A DNA stretch of 64,000 nucleotides from Bidens hawaiensis (Eukaryota > Streptophyta > Magnoliopsida > Asterales > Asteraceae): NCBI GenBank assembly GCA_021521415.1, contig JAIQDT010005021.1, forward strand, positions 62,001-126,000. The letters are read 5' to 3'. The number at the start of each line of letters is the position of its first letter. The stretch's first letter is position 1. The position numbers and the translations under genes were made by a program. Below the pieces are notes generated by a model. The model ran no database searches, had not been told where the DNA came from, and saw only the letters and a list, made by a program, of their open reading frames with translations. This document shows, in pieces, positions 35,848 through 49,114 of the stretch.

Positions 35848-37882
35848 TCACAAACCGTCTCATAATGTTTCTTTTGTGATGGGCTTATGATCTTTTATTA
35901 TTAGTGTATGGCCCACCAAGATAGATATACCACCGGAATCATCTTGATTTTCCTGTCAACATTAAATAAACGGTGGATATTAAGATTTTGATTAAACATC
36001 ATACTTTTAAATAGTAAACTTTTAATAACAATAACAATAATACTATTAAATACTAATATATGATGTTTAGTGCTATGTAAAATGAGTTGGACTCTTCGCT
36101 CATTGGTCTCAAGTTTAATGAGAATACTATAATTTTGCTCGTTTAAAAATTTAACCTTTAAAATCCAATTATGAGTCAAATAAGAATATATTCAATAAAA
36201 AACTGGCTTAAAATACTTGAAACTGTGGGAAAGATTTATATAATAACATGTATATTTTAAACCATATCAAATATCCCCACACTTAAACCTTTTTCGTCCC
36301 CGAAAAAATATATATATATTGCAATGGAATCAGAATTCAAGACTAGTTTTCAAAACATATAGGTTATGTTTTAAGCACAGATAAATGCAAAACTGCGATT
36401 GCCGATATTGTTGTCCACTTAAACTCAGCCACCAGCTTATCAAGCCCCCAATTGCATTAAGCGCTTTAAGTTCAAAAAAACCACGGCTACACCTACCCCA
36501 TCTCAGACAAAGAGAGCTAGAAAAAAAACTAGAGTCAAAGCAAACTGGTTTGACAAATCACCATAAGCCAAGGACTCGTTGATGGTACTAAGTAGATGCA
36601 CTCGGTGAAATTTGATGGATGAATGGTCATGTGGAGGTCGTACGAGCTATTCCTAAATATTATTGGACTTTGTTCTATAAATTCACAATTTGATATTTAT
36701 TGATTAAGAACCTTCGAGCCCCAATAGTGTATCCTCAGAGTCACTATCCCCAAGGTAACACGTAAACTCTAAGTCCCGTTTAGTATGTGCATCTTTGGCC
36801 TCTTTTTCTAACTTTAAACAATGCTCATTTGGCATTTTGCAATACATAACTTTCTTCACAAGCATTTGCTTTTCTTGAACAACTTTTTGAGAATACACAA
36901 ACATAACTTTCATAACAAACTTTCAAAACATACTTTTTTTTTCTTTTTTTTTCAATGTTTTATATCACCCTAAAATATATAACTATTTCTAAGCTCGTAA
37001 AAAAATGGACATGTGGTGGTGTGCTGGTTTGAGTGCATCTAAGTCTTACCATCTCAAAGTTTTTAAATTACGGTAATCCTCCCTAAGCATAGAAATTCGG
37101 TTTCACCATTTTTCAAATTATTATATATAAGAAATCTACTAAAGAGGACTATCAAAGCTAGTTGGGCCTACCGACACATCCCAAGCTTAGTACGTTATCT
37201 TGTATTTAATCTCATATATAATAGTAGTTTTAAAAACCAATCTCAAATTTTTCTATCATTTTCCATTATTCGCAAAAAATTTCATTAAAATTTCGGGACA
37301 TTTTTTTTAACTTTTTTTTTATTTTTTTAATTAATTTTTTTTGTATTATATTTTATATTTTTTAATAAAATTTGAAACTATTTTTATTTATTTATTTATT
37401 TATTTTTTTAACATTTTTTTAACCAAAAGAAAATGTCAGTTCCCATCCCCACACTTAAAATCTACATTGCCCCCAATGTAGGATTAGAAAAGACAGAAAA
37501 TAAAGCAGAATAAAAAAATGTAAGAAAATAAAACAATAAATTAGAACAGACTCCCCTGGTAATAATGCAGTTATCTTCAAAAGTCTCGTTCCAAGGCGAC
37601 CGTATAGCATTTCATTCGCGGCCGCAGCTTCTAGGTGTCCTCTACAATCTGATAGGCTCAGAAAAATCCTCGTCCGAATGGATATTGAGTACGAACGAGC
37701 AAATCCAATCCTGGAAAATAAGACTCAAAACAACTCAAAGCAGACATCAAACAGACTCTAAGGACTAAAACATACTCAAAGAAAAATAAAATAAAGCAAA
37801 ATAAAAATAAAAGAAAATAATGCAACTAAGTTTTTATACAAACTATACAACTCGGGCAAAGTCCCGAGTGTGCTCTCCTCAT
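35848..37882 (-). other. Athila 3' untranslated region
   Basis: Non-coding DNA between pol and the polypurine tract. On the minus strand it contains TTTTAAGTGTGGGGATGGG at about 37440-37458 and a second AAGTGTGGGGATA near 36276, a motif type that commonly follows pol in plant Athila/Tat elements. A T-rich, (TTTA)n tract lies at 37300-37425. The first 1.1 kb (35848-36958) is repeated at 45226-46337. Small open frames in it are not credible. Confidence 0.7.
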
Positions 37883-39240
37883 CTATTCTCCAGGCGGATC
37901 AAGGTAGATCGCCTCCTCCTCGCGATCACCAAGTGGACCTCCAACATAATGCTTCAGTCTATGCCCATTCACTTTCCAAGAATGTCCATCATCAGCCTCT
38001 ATCTCAACTGCTCCACAAGGAAATGCCTCTTTCACAACGAACGGACCAGCCCATCGGGATTTCAATTTACCCGGAAACAACTTCAACCGGGAATTATACA
38101 GAAGCACCTTATCACCACACTTAAACTCTTTGGGCCCCTTAATATGTTTATCGTGACGTTCCTTTGTCCGCTCCTTATATCCCCAACTTCTTTCATACGC
38201 CTCATTCCGTAGCTCCTCAACCTCGTGAATTTGAAGAAACCGACTCTTTCCCGCCGCATATAAATCAAGATTTACGGCTCTTAAAGCCCAATACGCATGA
38301 TTTTCTAACTCAACGAAGAGATGGCACGGCTTTCCATAAACTAGCCGAAAAGGAGTGGTCCCTATAGGCGTTTTGAATGCAGTACGAAAGGCCCAAAGTG
38401 CATCATCCAACTTTTCAGCCCAATCCCCGCGACTGTTCCCAACTGTTTTCTCTAAGATCCTCTTAATACCACGATTGGTGTTTTCCACTTGACCGCTAGT
38501 CTGAGGATAGTAGGCCGTAGAAAGTCGATGGGTGACCCCATAACGTTTCAGAACCTTATCCATCTGAGCATTACAAAAGTGGGTACCTCGATCACTGATC
38601 AGGGCCTTAGGAGTACCAAATCGAGCAAAGAGTTTTCGAAGGAATCCCACTACAACTTTCGCATCATTTCTAGGTAAGGATTGAGCCTCCACCCATTTGG
38701 ACACGTAGTCGACAGCAACGAGTATGTATCTGTTCCCTCTAGACATAGGAAACGGACCCATAAAATCGATGCCCCATATATCGAAGATCTCAACCACCTG
38801 GATGGGGTTTTGGGGCATCTCATTTCGGGATGAGATGTTACCAGCTCTCTGACACACGTCACACGAATGAACAAACTCATGCGCATCACGAAAAATAGTC
38901 GGATAATAGAATCCCGCATCAAACACGCGTTTGGCGATATAAGTCGCACAAAAATGGCCACCAGTCGGGCCCTCATGACAATGTCGAAGAATACTACGAG
39001 CTTCATCACCAAAAACACATCTTCGAATCACCTGATCCGAGCCAATACGGAATAAGTACGGATCCTCCCAAATGTAGAACTTAATATCTGCAAAGAACTT
39101 CTTCTTTTGCTGATACGTCAGTCCGGGCACTAACTCACCAGAGGATAGATAATTAGCAAGATCAGCAAACCATGGAAACCCCTCATCACTCGCCTTTACA
39201 TACAGGAGAGTCTCACCCGGGAAATCATCACCAATTCCCT
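37883..39240 (-). pseudogene. Athila integrase
   Basis: A 415-codon frame covers the whole integrase, the enzyme that joins the cDNA to the genome. The zinc-binding region shows [10 protein letters not shown] and CDVCQRAG. The catalytic acids lie in DFMGPFP with [17 protein letters not shown] and QVENTNR. The C-terminal part has [12 protein letters not shown] and WAGPFVV. The catalytic residues look conserved, but a TAG at 39239-39241 cuts it from the upstream RNase H. The IN sequence is of the Athila type. Confidence 0.92.
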
Positions 39241-39241
39241 A

Positions 39242-40200
39242 TTCCCGAGTCTTGTCCAAGTCGGACTTTTCAAGTCGTGACAAGTGGTCGGCTGCGACAT
39301 TCTCAGCTCCTCTCTTATCTTTAATTTCTAAATCGAACTCCTGAAGCAAAATGATCCAACGAAGGAGTCGAGGCTTCTCATCTTTCTTAGCGAACAAGTA
39401 ATGCAGAGCCGCGTGATCAGAGAAAAGATAGTCTTAGAAAGCACGAGATAGGAACGGAATTTATCGCACGCGAAAACAACCGCAAGAAGCTCCTTCTCTG
39501 TTGTGGTATAATTCTCCTGAGCATCGTTATGGGTTTTGCTAGCGTAATAGATGGGATGAAAATGTTTCTCTCGACGCTGTCCAAACACGGCTCCAACAGC
39601 AAAATCGCTTGCATCACACATGATCTCAAATGAAAGAGTCCAATCGGGAGCAACTAGAATAGGAGCACTCATTAACCTCTCATTAATCAACTCAAAGGCC
39701 CTTAAACACTCCTCACTAAAATCGAACGGCCTATCTTTCTCTAAAAGCTGGGTCATCGGACGGGAGATTTTCGAGAAATATTTAATAAATCGGCGGTAGA
39801 ATCCCGCATGACCTAAAAAACTACGAATAGACTTTACAAACGTGGGCGGTGGAAGTTTGGAAATGGTGTCTACCTTAGCTCTATCTACCTCAATCCCCAC
39901 ACTATAAATCTTATGACCTAAAACAATACCCTCACAAACAATAAAATGTCATTTCTCCCAATTAAGCATAAGGTTTGTCTCTTCACATCTAGCGAGCACT
40001 CGATCTAAGTTACGCAAACAGTCATCAAAGGAATTCCCAAAGACAGAAAAATCATCCATAAAGACTTCCATGGAATCCTCGATTAACTCATGAAAAATAG
40101 CCACCATGCACCGCTGAAATGTGGCTGGAGCATTACATAATCCGAATGGCATGCGTCGGTACGCGAATGTGCCAAAAGGACATGTAAATGTGGTCTTCTC
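39242..40200 (-). pseudogene. Athila RT (second half) and RNase H
   Basis: RT motifs MPFGLCNAPATFQRCM and the catalytic box VFMDDFSVFG are followed by FLGHAGFYRRFI and RNase H (CDASDFAVGAV, YYASKTHNDAQENY, TTEKELLAVVFA). A TGA at 39949-39951 lies between the RT and its connection domain, and a shift near 39430 moves the end of RNase H to another frame. The RT is split from its first half by the TAG at 40201-40203. Confidence 0.9.
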
Positions 40201-42039
40201 CTAATCACCCGGGGCGATGGGGATCTGTAAGTAACCGGAGAAGCCGTCAAGGAAACAGTAGAACTTCTGTCCTGACAATCGCTCAAGCATCTGATCGATA
40301 AATGGAAGCGGGAAGTGGTCCTTTCGTGTGGCCTCGTTAAGTCTGCGGTAGTCGATGCAAACTCGCCACCCTGTAACAGTCCGTGTCGGTATGAGCTCAT
40401 TCTTTTCATTCGTGATAACTGTCATACCGCCCTTTTTAGGGACCACCTGGACTGGGCTAACCCACGTGGAGTCGGAGATCGGAAAAATCAAACCAGCATC
40501 GAGCAACTTAATAACCTTCTTCTTGACAACCTCCTGCATGTTCGGGTTAAGCCTCCTCTGCGGCTGAACCACAGGTTTAAACTCGTATTCCATAAAGATT
40601 TTATGTGTGCAACACGACGGGTTTATACCTTTGATATCCATAAGCTTCCATGCGATGGCATGCTTATGAGATTTCAGAACAACCATCAACTTCTCCTTCT
40701 CCTCCATCTCCAAAATCGAAGAGATGATGACGGGAAGTTGAGACCCCTCCCCTAAAAACGCATACTCGAAGTGAGATCGTAAATCTTTTAGCTCTAAAGA
40801 TGGGGGGTTCTCAACTGATGGTTTTTCGATCGGAAACTCTCGCTCTTCAACCGCAAGGACATTAAAAAATATTTGGGAACTCATAGTTGGCTCGTGTCCT
40901 CCTGTCTCAAGTAACTGTTGCTCCTCCTTCTCCTGCAACTCAAAATCAAATTCTGTCATCTCGAATGACTGATTCTCCACATCGATGATCTGGGTGTCGA
41001 ACGAGTCTCTCTGGCAGACCTTCGTAAGATAGTCGCCTACATGCATCATGAAAGTGTCGATGAAGTAGAGAGTGTCATCATGCTGCTGAGTATGCCTCAT
41101 GGATTTCTGCACGTCGAATGTGACCGTGTCATCATGAACTCGAAGAGTCAATTTTTCATCGGCAACATCAATGAGAGCGCGTGCGGTGGCTAAGAATGGA
41201 CGGCCGAGGATGAGCGGAACGTTCGAGTCCTCATCCATATCGAGAATGACAAACTCAACCGGAAAGATAAATTTGTCCACCTGCACCAACATGTTCTCCA
41301 CAATGCCCCTTGGGAACTTCACAGATTGGTCTGCCAGCTGGATACTCATTCGGGTGGGAAGCATCTCTCCCACGTTAAGTTTGGCAAACACAGAATAGGG
41401 CATGAGGTTAATGCTTGCACCGAGGTCGGCCAAAGCATTGCTAACATGAAGATTACCAATCAAGCAAGGAATGGTAAAGCTGCCCGGATCTGTCATCTTC
41501 CTAGGAAGCTTTTTCTGTACGGCGGCAGAACACTCCTCACTAAGAGTAACAATCGAAAGCTCCTCAAGTTTCTTTTTATTAGTGAGAAAATCTTTCAGAA
41601 ACTTGGCGTGTTTTGGCATGTTCGCGAGAGCTTCAATAAACGGAATGTTCACATGGAGCTTCTTAAGCATGTCAAGAAACCTAGAGTACTGCTTCGAATC
41701 ATTCTTCTTCACTAGACGACCGAGATATGGTGGTTTTGGCTTATAGACGCGCACCGGTTCCTGCTCAACCTGCTTCTCCTTCTCAACTGACGCACCTCCT
41801 GACTGTGAGGTACTTGCTGGGCCTCGCCTCTGGTTCACCTTATCAGGCGGTGTCTCCATCTCCAACTCCTCGTCAACTTCCTCCTCACTTGGTGTATCTC
41901 TAACGACACCTTTCCCACTTCGGGTGGTCACTGCCTTGGACTGAGCATTTTGAAATGGTTTAGAATAGGTTGGGCCAGGATTAGGGACGGTGTTACTTGG
42001 AAGACTCCCTGAGGGTCGTTGATCAATCTTTGCGGACAA
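40201..42039 (-). pseudogene. Athila gag tail, protease and RT (first half)
   Basis: This 612-codon frame starts in a Pro/Glu-rich gag tail (VYKPKPPYLGRL near residue 95). It continues through the aspartic protease (NALADLGASINLMPYSVF, residues about 205-220; LILGRPFL near 277) to the RT fingers (WVSPVQVVPKKGG, WRVCIDYRRLNEATRKD, FYCFLDGFSGY). It ends at TAG 40201-40203 in the middle of the palm. The first RT catalytic Asp (FLDGFSGY) is kept. Confidence 0.92.
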
Positions 42040-42075
42040 CTCACCAAACTTGGCCTCGAGATTCTGAAATGCGAC

Positions 42076-43160
42076 CTATTGTCCCTTCATAAACGTCTCA
42101 TGCTGCATAAGAGTGGATTTGGTATTGGCATCATTTTGTAGGAGCTGATTTAACAATTGAGATTGGTTAGCCAACATCTCCTCGATCTTAGAAGTACTAT
42201 TTGGTACAGGAGCAGGTTCGAGGGCGGGTTCTTGGAACAGATTCTGACGTTGCTGATAACCGGTGTTACCTGCCCGCCAATTAGAGTTAGAATTATTGTT
42301 TCGCCACCCTGAATTGAAGGTACGATTTTGATTAGCAAGAAAATCTACCTCCTCCTTAGAATCAACGGGACAATCGGCTGTCTCGTGATTTCCACGACAT
42401 ATCTTGCACCTACGAGCTTGCAACCTAAGCTCTTTAACTTCCCTTTTCAATGCCTCCACATCTGCCGACACACTCGTATTCTGATCAACATGATGCACTC
42501 CACGTGATGCTAAGATGGCTGCGGCCTTAGCAGCCGAGACGGACCTTCTACTCGGTGTATGTTGATCCCCTAATACAATGCTCTCGAACATTTCTTCAGC
42601 CTTCTCTATGGTGAGTTTATCGAGCATGTTTCCTCCGGAGGCGGTATTGAACCGTTGTTGGGTTTCGGGAGTAAGACGGTTATAGAATTTTTCAACCACA
42701 GCCCAATCGTTTAGGCCATGCTGAGGACAACGGCTTATAAGAGTTTGGAAACGCTCCCACGCGGAATAATATGACTCATCGGGGTCCATATTAAAAGAAC
42801 GGATTTGCTCGCGTAGACGTCCGGCCTTCGATGGAGGAAAATACTTCCTAAGAAACTTGGATTGCAAGTCGGCCCATGTGGCGATCGAGGCGTTTGGAAG
42901 AGAGTCAAACAATGTAGCAGCACGACCATAAAGTGAAAATGGGAAAAACTTAAGATGAATGACGTCAGACGAGATATTATTAATATTAAAAGTTTCGCAG
43001 ATCCGCACGAATCGGGACAGGTGTCCCGGAGCATCTTCATCATCCAAGCCATGGAAGTGAGCAGAATTAGTGTAGAATTCATGACGTGGAAGGGAATTTG
43101 CCAGTTTTGGTTATTAGTCGCAGCAGGTTGGACAATTACGGATCGGGCTCCCATGAGGCC
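42076..43160 (-). pseudogene. Athila gag (N-terminal end damaged)
   Basis: The capsid core is clear: FPFSLYGRAATLFDSLP, FLRKYFPPSKA, ESYYSAWERFQTLISRCPQHG and FYNRLTPETQQRF. A knuckle CKICRGNHETADC follows near residue 215, with one residue fewer between the second Cys and the His than the usual CX2CX4HX4C. The frame ends with TAG at 42076-42078 before the 40201-42039 frame. The N-terminal end lies in another frame near 43100 and then runs into the repair junction, so the start codon, leader and primer-binding site are gone. Confidence 0.88.
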
Positions 43161-43283
43161 ATCGCTGGCTCTAGCATGAACGGTTTGTCTCGGCGGTGGA
43201 ACGGCGTCGCCATGATGCCATCGCTGGCTCTAGCATGATGCCAGTTTTGGTTATTAGTCGCAGCAGGTTGGACAATTTTCAGC
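43098..43283. other. Breakpoint with filler DNA
   Basis: Two segments of the gag leader are copied in direct orientation: GCCAGTTTTGGTTATTAGTC and its continuation occur at about 43100-43137 and 43240-43278, and CATCGCTGGCTCTAGCATGA occurs near 43160 and 43218. The second copy ends exactly where sequence homologous to the flank of LTR-A begins (ACAATTTT is common to both sides). This is the signature of template switching during end-joining. Confidence 0.75.
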
Positions 43284-43347
43284 TATTACGACAATTATGC
43301 AGCGACGACGTATATATCGACGACAAGTCGTCGAAAAACGTTATATC

Positions 43348-45213
43348 TGTCACACCCCAACCTAAGGCGAAAATGCTGGGGCGTGAGTTTTGATTCAAAG
43401 CTCATAAGCTAATATCATGCAATTTAAATGTGACGATATCTAATTAATTTAAAATTCAAGTACAACCATTCAAGGAAATTACAAAACGAAATCAAATAAT
43501 CTAGTATAAGTTTTAATCCTAAAGGTCAACTCTACGTGATCTTCATCTTGATATACAATCCAACTGATAACCTGCAAATGCGTACAAAATAAATATTTTT
43601 GTCAACAACACATGTTAAGTGAGTAGATTACAAGTTTTTTTTTATTAAAATATAATAATATATATGATGTGTGAAAAACGTATATAATATTAAAAACCAA
43701 GTTTTACCGAATTCACCTAAAAAAAACACAATCGGCAAGTGTACCGGTCGCAATGTAGTTAGCAAGTAAGAACGGATATCGAACCTAGGACACTATGGGT
43801 AAACTCTAATTATTAAACCTAAAAGATTACTAACCTAGACTTTCATTTGATTTTTTTATAAATTTTTTTATATTAATTAAACTAATAAAACTTAACTAAT
43901 TAAAATTTAAACTAAAAATAAAACTTTATAAAAATTGGGTTTAAAACAAATATGAGAAACGACTACCTAGGTAATGGAATCCTACTAGTTAAACTTAATA
44001 GCTAACGAACTTGACTTGGTTGAAAAACAATATCTTAAAAAAATATGACACTAAAGACCACTAAAATACGCTAGATCGCCTCCCGGCCTCACCAACGACA
44101 CCCTAGAACTCTAATGACATGTGAAGCTCAATTGTTAAAGGGTTGGATCACCTCTCAGTCTCTCCTTACCTAATAATACTATGGTACCCCACAACCCAAA
44201 TCACCTCCCGGTCTCTTCGGATACAATATATATTAATATAAAGGGGTATTTTTAATTAACTTGAACAAAACTTGTATCACAATAATCTAAGGGACCTCGG
44301 ATAACTCACTCCCGTGCAATTATTACCCAAACCCGCAAAAGACAAAGATGACACAACACTAAATTGCCTCCCGGCCTCTCTAGTGAAAGAACAATAAAAT
44401 CTAAACCACTTTCAATACTTATTCCTACGATTTTTTCGACCATAAACCGCAAACAAGTTGAAAACACAAAGTAGACAACCTAATCAAGCGCCTAACAATC
44501 TCCAAAAAAAATATATATTAAACACAAGTGGAATAAATATTAAAGCAATAAAATAGATTCAATTACTTAACCATATCATGACCAAACAAATTAAAAACTT
44601 TTACCATAATACCAAATCAACCAAACAACTAATAGTTCGTCAAACAATTAATATAACATAGTGCTCAACCAAAACCTAGGTAGTATAAAAGTTTAACTAA
44701 TAATTAAATACGAAACAAAAATATAATATAATATATTTTTATTGTTCATAAAATAAAGTTAAAAAGAAAATAGTTGATTGCCTTTTTTTGTTGTTGTATT
44801 GCTGTGCTACGATCTGCTCCCAAAAGATGACAATAATTCTTTGCCACAAATAAAATTTGCTCTCACAATTGTTTCTTTCTTATCTGCATGCACTAATGAT
44901 TATAATTTGCTTTTGATGTCACGTGCAAAACCAAAAGAAAACCCTTCACAGTAGTAGAACAGGAGGCGCACCCCACCACTTCTTATATTATTAGGTTATT
45001 GAGCTTTATATCTTACGAACCCAAAACAGTAGCCGGCTGTCTCTCTATTATCCTCTTTTTCATCTCTCTCTATTAATATATATAGTGTAGGGTTTTTATT
45101 AATTCTCCATAATTAATAAAACTTGAGCCCCACTCCAAACTTCACCAACAAGTTTAATTTCATAGGCCCAATTCTCTTTCTCTTTTTTTTTACTTGCTTA
45201 GCCTTGGAGTCCA
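43348..45213 (-). repeat. Athila LTR-B
   Basis: 1866-bp copy of LTR-A with the same ends. On its right it has the polypurine tract and 3' UTR of an Athila element, so by that side it is a 3' LTR. On its left it carries the last 65 bp of block X and then the breakpoint near 43280. Confidence 0.88.
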
Positions 45214-46337
45214 TTTTCTCTTAAATCACAAACCGTCTCATAATGTTTCTTTTGTGATGGGCTTATGATCTTTTATTATTAGTATATGGCCCACCAAGAT
45301 AGATATACCACCGGAATCATCTTGATTTTCCTGTCAACATTAAATAAACGGTGGATATTAAGATTTTGATTAAACATCATACTTTTAAATAGTAAAATTT
45401 TAATAACAATAACAATAATACTATTAAATACTAATATATGATGTTTAGTGTTATGTAAAATGAGTTGGACTCTTCGCTCATTGGTCTCAAGTTTAATGAG
45501 AATACAATAATTTTGCTCGTTTAAAAATTTAACCTTTAAAATCCAATTATGAGCCAAATAAGAATATATTCAATAAAAAACTGGCTTAAAATACTTGAAA
45601 CTGTGGGAAAGATTTATATAATAACATGTATATTTTAAACCATATCAAATATCCCCACACTTAAACCTTTTTCGTCCCCGAAAAAAATATATATATATTG
45701 CAATGGAATCAGAATTCAAGACTAGTTTTCAAAACATATAGGTTATGTTTTAAGCACAGATAAATGCAAAACCGCGATTGCCGATATTGTTGTCCACTTA
45801 AACCCAGCCAACAGCTTATCAAGCCCCCAATTGCATTAAGCGCTTTAAGTTCAAAAAAACCACGGCTACACCTACCCCATCTCAGACAAAGAGAGCTAGA
45901 AAAAAAACTAGAGTCAAAGCAAACTGGTTTGACAAATCACCATAAGCCAATGACTCGTTGATGGTACTAAGTAGATGCACTCGGTGAAATTTGATGGATG
46001 AATGGTCATGTGGAGGTCGTACGAGCTATTCCTAAATATTATTGGATTTTGTTCTATAAATTCACAATTTGATATTTATTGATTAAGAACCTTCGAGCCC
46101 CAATAGTGTATCCTCAGAGTCACTATCCCCAAGGTAACACGTAAACTCTAAGTCCCGTCTAGTATGTGCATCTTTGGCTTCTTTTTCTAACTTTAAACAA
46201 TGCTCATTTGGCATTTTGCAATACATAACTTTCTTCACAAGCATTTGCTTTTCTTGAACAACTTTTTGAGAATACACAAACATAACTTTCATAACAAACT
46301 TTCAAAACATACCTTTTTTTTTCTTTTTTTTTCAATA
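45214..46337 (-). other. Athila polypurine tract and 3' UTR, second copy
   Basis: Nearly identical to 35836-36958. It stops at TTTTAT, where block X copy 2 begins. The pol and gag genes that should follow on the minus strand are absent. Confidence 0.85.
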
Positions 46338-48466
46338 TTTTATTCTTAATAAATGATCGATAAGGGTACGATATAAACAAACGATCGAACAAAAGTATAA
46401 AAATAATATAAAGGATAGTGAACGACTCCGTAATCGGTAATAAAAGATTAATAATACGATGGGTGCGGTATAAACAAACGATCAAACAAAAGTATAAAAA
46501 TAACATAAATATATAATACGAGTTTCCCCATATTGATATCGTAAGTCACAAATTATTGGCCTTACAGTTGTTTTAAAAAAATGTTGACTTACCTTATTAA
46601 TGTAAAGTGAAAAAAAAGACATTTTTAAGTTGTTTAAAAAAAATGTTTAGGATAGTAGTTGAGAAGGGTGTAATGGGTAATACTCATACTAACCAAACTC
46701 AAAAGTTCATAAAGTTGGAATTCCTTAACTTTTTAAAAACCTCATTTTTACACTATCTAAGAAGTTAAAATCTAAAAGAACTTGTGGATTACCAAACATA
46801 TTTTAAACTATTAACTTCTACCAAAAATTAAAATTGCCAAAAGGAGGTTTCAATAAGAAATCCCAAACACCACCTTAGTTATTGAGTCTGAGCTCGAGTT
46901 TTGTATTTTTTTGAGTTTAATCTCTTTTGGACTTCTTTACATTATTTCAAATTCACACTACATAGCCGAGCTCTGGCTCGTTAATACACGAGCATGAGCC
47001 GAGCTTATGGTCTTTTAAGGTTTTTTTCAAAATGTATATAAATATTTTTTTTTAAAATATATAAGTTAATTAATAAAGTTAATGTGCTTGATTATTAAAT
47101 AAATAAAAACTTTGATCATTTTGATGCCTACTTTAATTGAATTGCATACTACTTTGTTGAATCATATACTCACAGCTCAGCATGGCAAGCGGGTTGCTGT
47201 CATCGAAAATGAGTTCATGTTATTAGTGTTGTCACTTTTATCTGAAATCGAATCCGAGAAAACACGTACTCGAATTAACCTGAACCCAAGAAAAGACTAG
47301 CCCAAACCCAAACCCAAACCCAAACCCAAACCCAAACCCAAACCGAAGTAATTCGGATTGGTTCTCGGGTTTAATTTATAAGTTTCGGGTCAACCCGAAT
47401 AAACTTTTAGTTTTGAAATTAAATATATTTTTAGGTATATTATAGATCGATTGTTTATTGTTAATTTATGTTTTCAGTCTATTACTAATAGCAACCGTAA
47501 TCGAACAACCAAATCACGCCCTATAGAAGACGATTATGGTTCGAGTTAGTTTTACTCTTCTTTTGGATGGTTTTATTATGTTGGTTTTTTATTTGATTAT
47601 TTGCTTACGAGCAAATTATATTATGTTGTTTTAATTTTACCATTGTAGTTTTATTAAATATTTTTGCTTTTTGTTCTGTTTTCTAGGATACTCGAAACCC
47701 GATTAACCCAATCCGAAAAACTTGAACCCGAATTACCCGAACCCGAAAAACCCATGAGAGATTCGGGTAGGGTTTTGGGTCAATGTTTAAAACTTTGAAA
47801 CCCGAATAACCCGACCCGAAAAACGAACCCGAAGAACACCCATACATGTTATTAGTGGCATTTAGTGCATTACTTGTTAATTAAAAACTACCTTGTGTTT
47901 TAGTTAGGGGTGCAAACGAGCTAACCCGAGCCTGAGCTCATTTGAGTTACCAGACCTCGAGTTTGCCTTGTTTGGAGCTCTTTTTTTAAAGTTTGGCTCG
48001 TGAGTCGTTTTTTAAAGCTCGAGCCCGGCTCGGTTATTATTTTTAATTAATTTTTATATTTGTTTGTGGTTATTTTTTTATATTTTGATAAGAAAATTAA
48101 GTGAGCTTAAGCTCGACCCAACTCATGTAGTACCTTAATCAAGTCAAAGCTCGGCTCGAGCTCGGCTCAAGCTTGGCTATGCATTGTGAAGTTAACAATG
48201 CATAGAAATCTAAAATATGTAAACCTTAAAAATACACAAGGCTCGTTGAGGCTTGACGAGCCTAAACGAGCTTCCTTGGGCTCAATTACTAGATGAGCTT
48301 TATTTGAGGCTCGGCCTTAGCTTGAGCTCGAAAAAGTTTGGCTTGTTTCGAGTTATTTATTAATTAGTTTATATGTGTTTTTAATTGTTTATCTATTTTT
48401 TGGGAAAATCCTTAAACAAGCCTATAATCTCGGATCAAGCTCATCTAGTACCTTAATCTAGCCAAA

Positions 48467-48877
48467 TGTTGGTACATGATGTCAGTAGTTCAGTGTCTAG
48501 TGTCTGTAATCGAGTTAGTTGGATTTGTGTTTTGGATGTAAGCGAAGTTCTCACAAGTTCGCTGAAATAGGCGAACTTGTGGAACAAGCGAAGTTAGGAA
48601 CAACTTCGCCTAAACATGCTAGGCGAAGTTGTCGTGCTTTATAAGTGTTTAGGTTACGGCTTAGTTGAACAGAATCAGAGGTAACGAGTTTACGAGTTGT
48701 GTAATCGGTGATCAGTGAATCACGTGTTTCCAGTTGTAATACAACGTGTCTTTGTTTATTGTAACGTGTGTTTGATCGTGTTACGTGTATCGTCTTCTAC
48801 GCTCGTATCGTCTTACGTAGGGATTCCGCACCTACGTAGAACGAGATATTCCGTGTAGATCCGGCTGGGAACCAACA
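48467..48877 (+). repeat. Copia 5' LTR
   Basis: TGTTGGTACATG to GGGAACCAACA. A TATA-like TTTATAAG lies near 48638-48645. Six copies or half-copies of the AGGCGAAGTT family lie at about 48542-48632 upstream of it, where U3 promoter elements would be. Confidence 0.95.
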
Positions 48878-48879
48878 AT

Positions 48880-48891
48880 TGGTATCAGAGC
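48880..48891 (+). promoter_or_regulatory. Copia primer-binding site
   Basis: TGGTATCAGAGC, two bases after the LTR, is complementary to the 3' end of initiator Met tRNA, the usual primer of plant copia elements. Confidence 0.95.
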
Positions 48892-49114
48892 TTTTGCTCG
48901 TGATTGTGTGGTTCGGGATTATCATGCGGGTGTAGAAATCGTTCCATTCGACTATTCGCGGGACGAGATTACCGAGTTTTTGTGTCCTACTCACCTCCCA
49001 CCATCAAAAACAACCCATTACACCTTCGCATACCTCGCAAAATCCAGAAATCAAACCTGCAAAATCATCGTGTTCATCAGGCGAAGTTGCCGCTACTGTT
49101 TGTAGGGTTTAGGC

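Noticed and set aside
36385..36582. Open frame present in two near-identical copies (also 45764-45961)
   Set aside because: Both lie in the duplicated Athila 3' UTR, so conservation only reflects recent duplication; the peptide has no motif.
47301..47344. Interstitial telomere repeat
   Set aside because: The unit is CCCAAA, not the plant telomere CCCTAAA, and it belongs to the hAT-like element with CCCGAA motifs.
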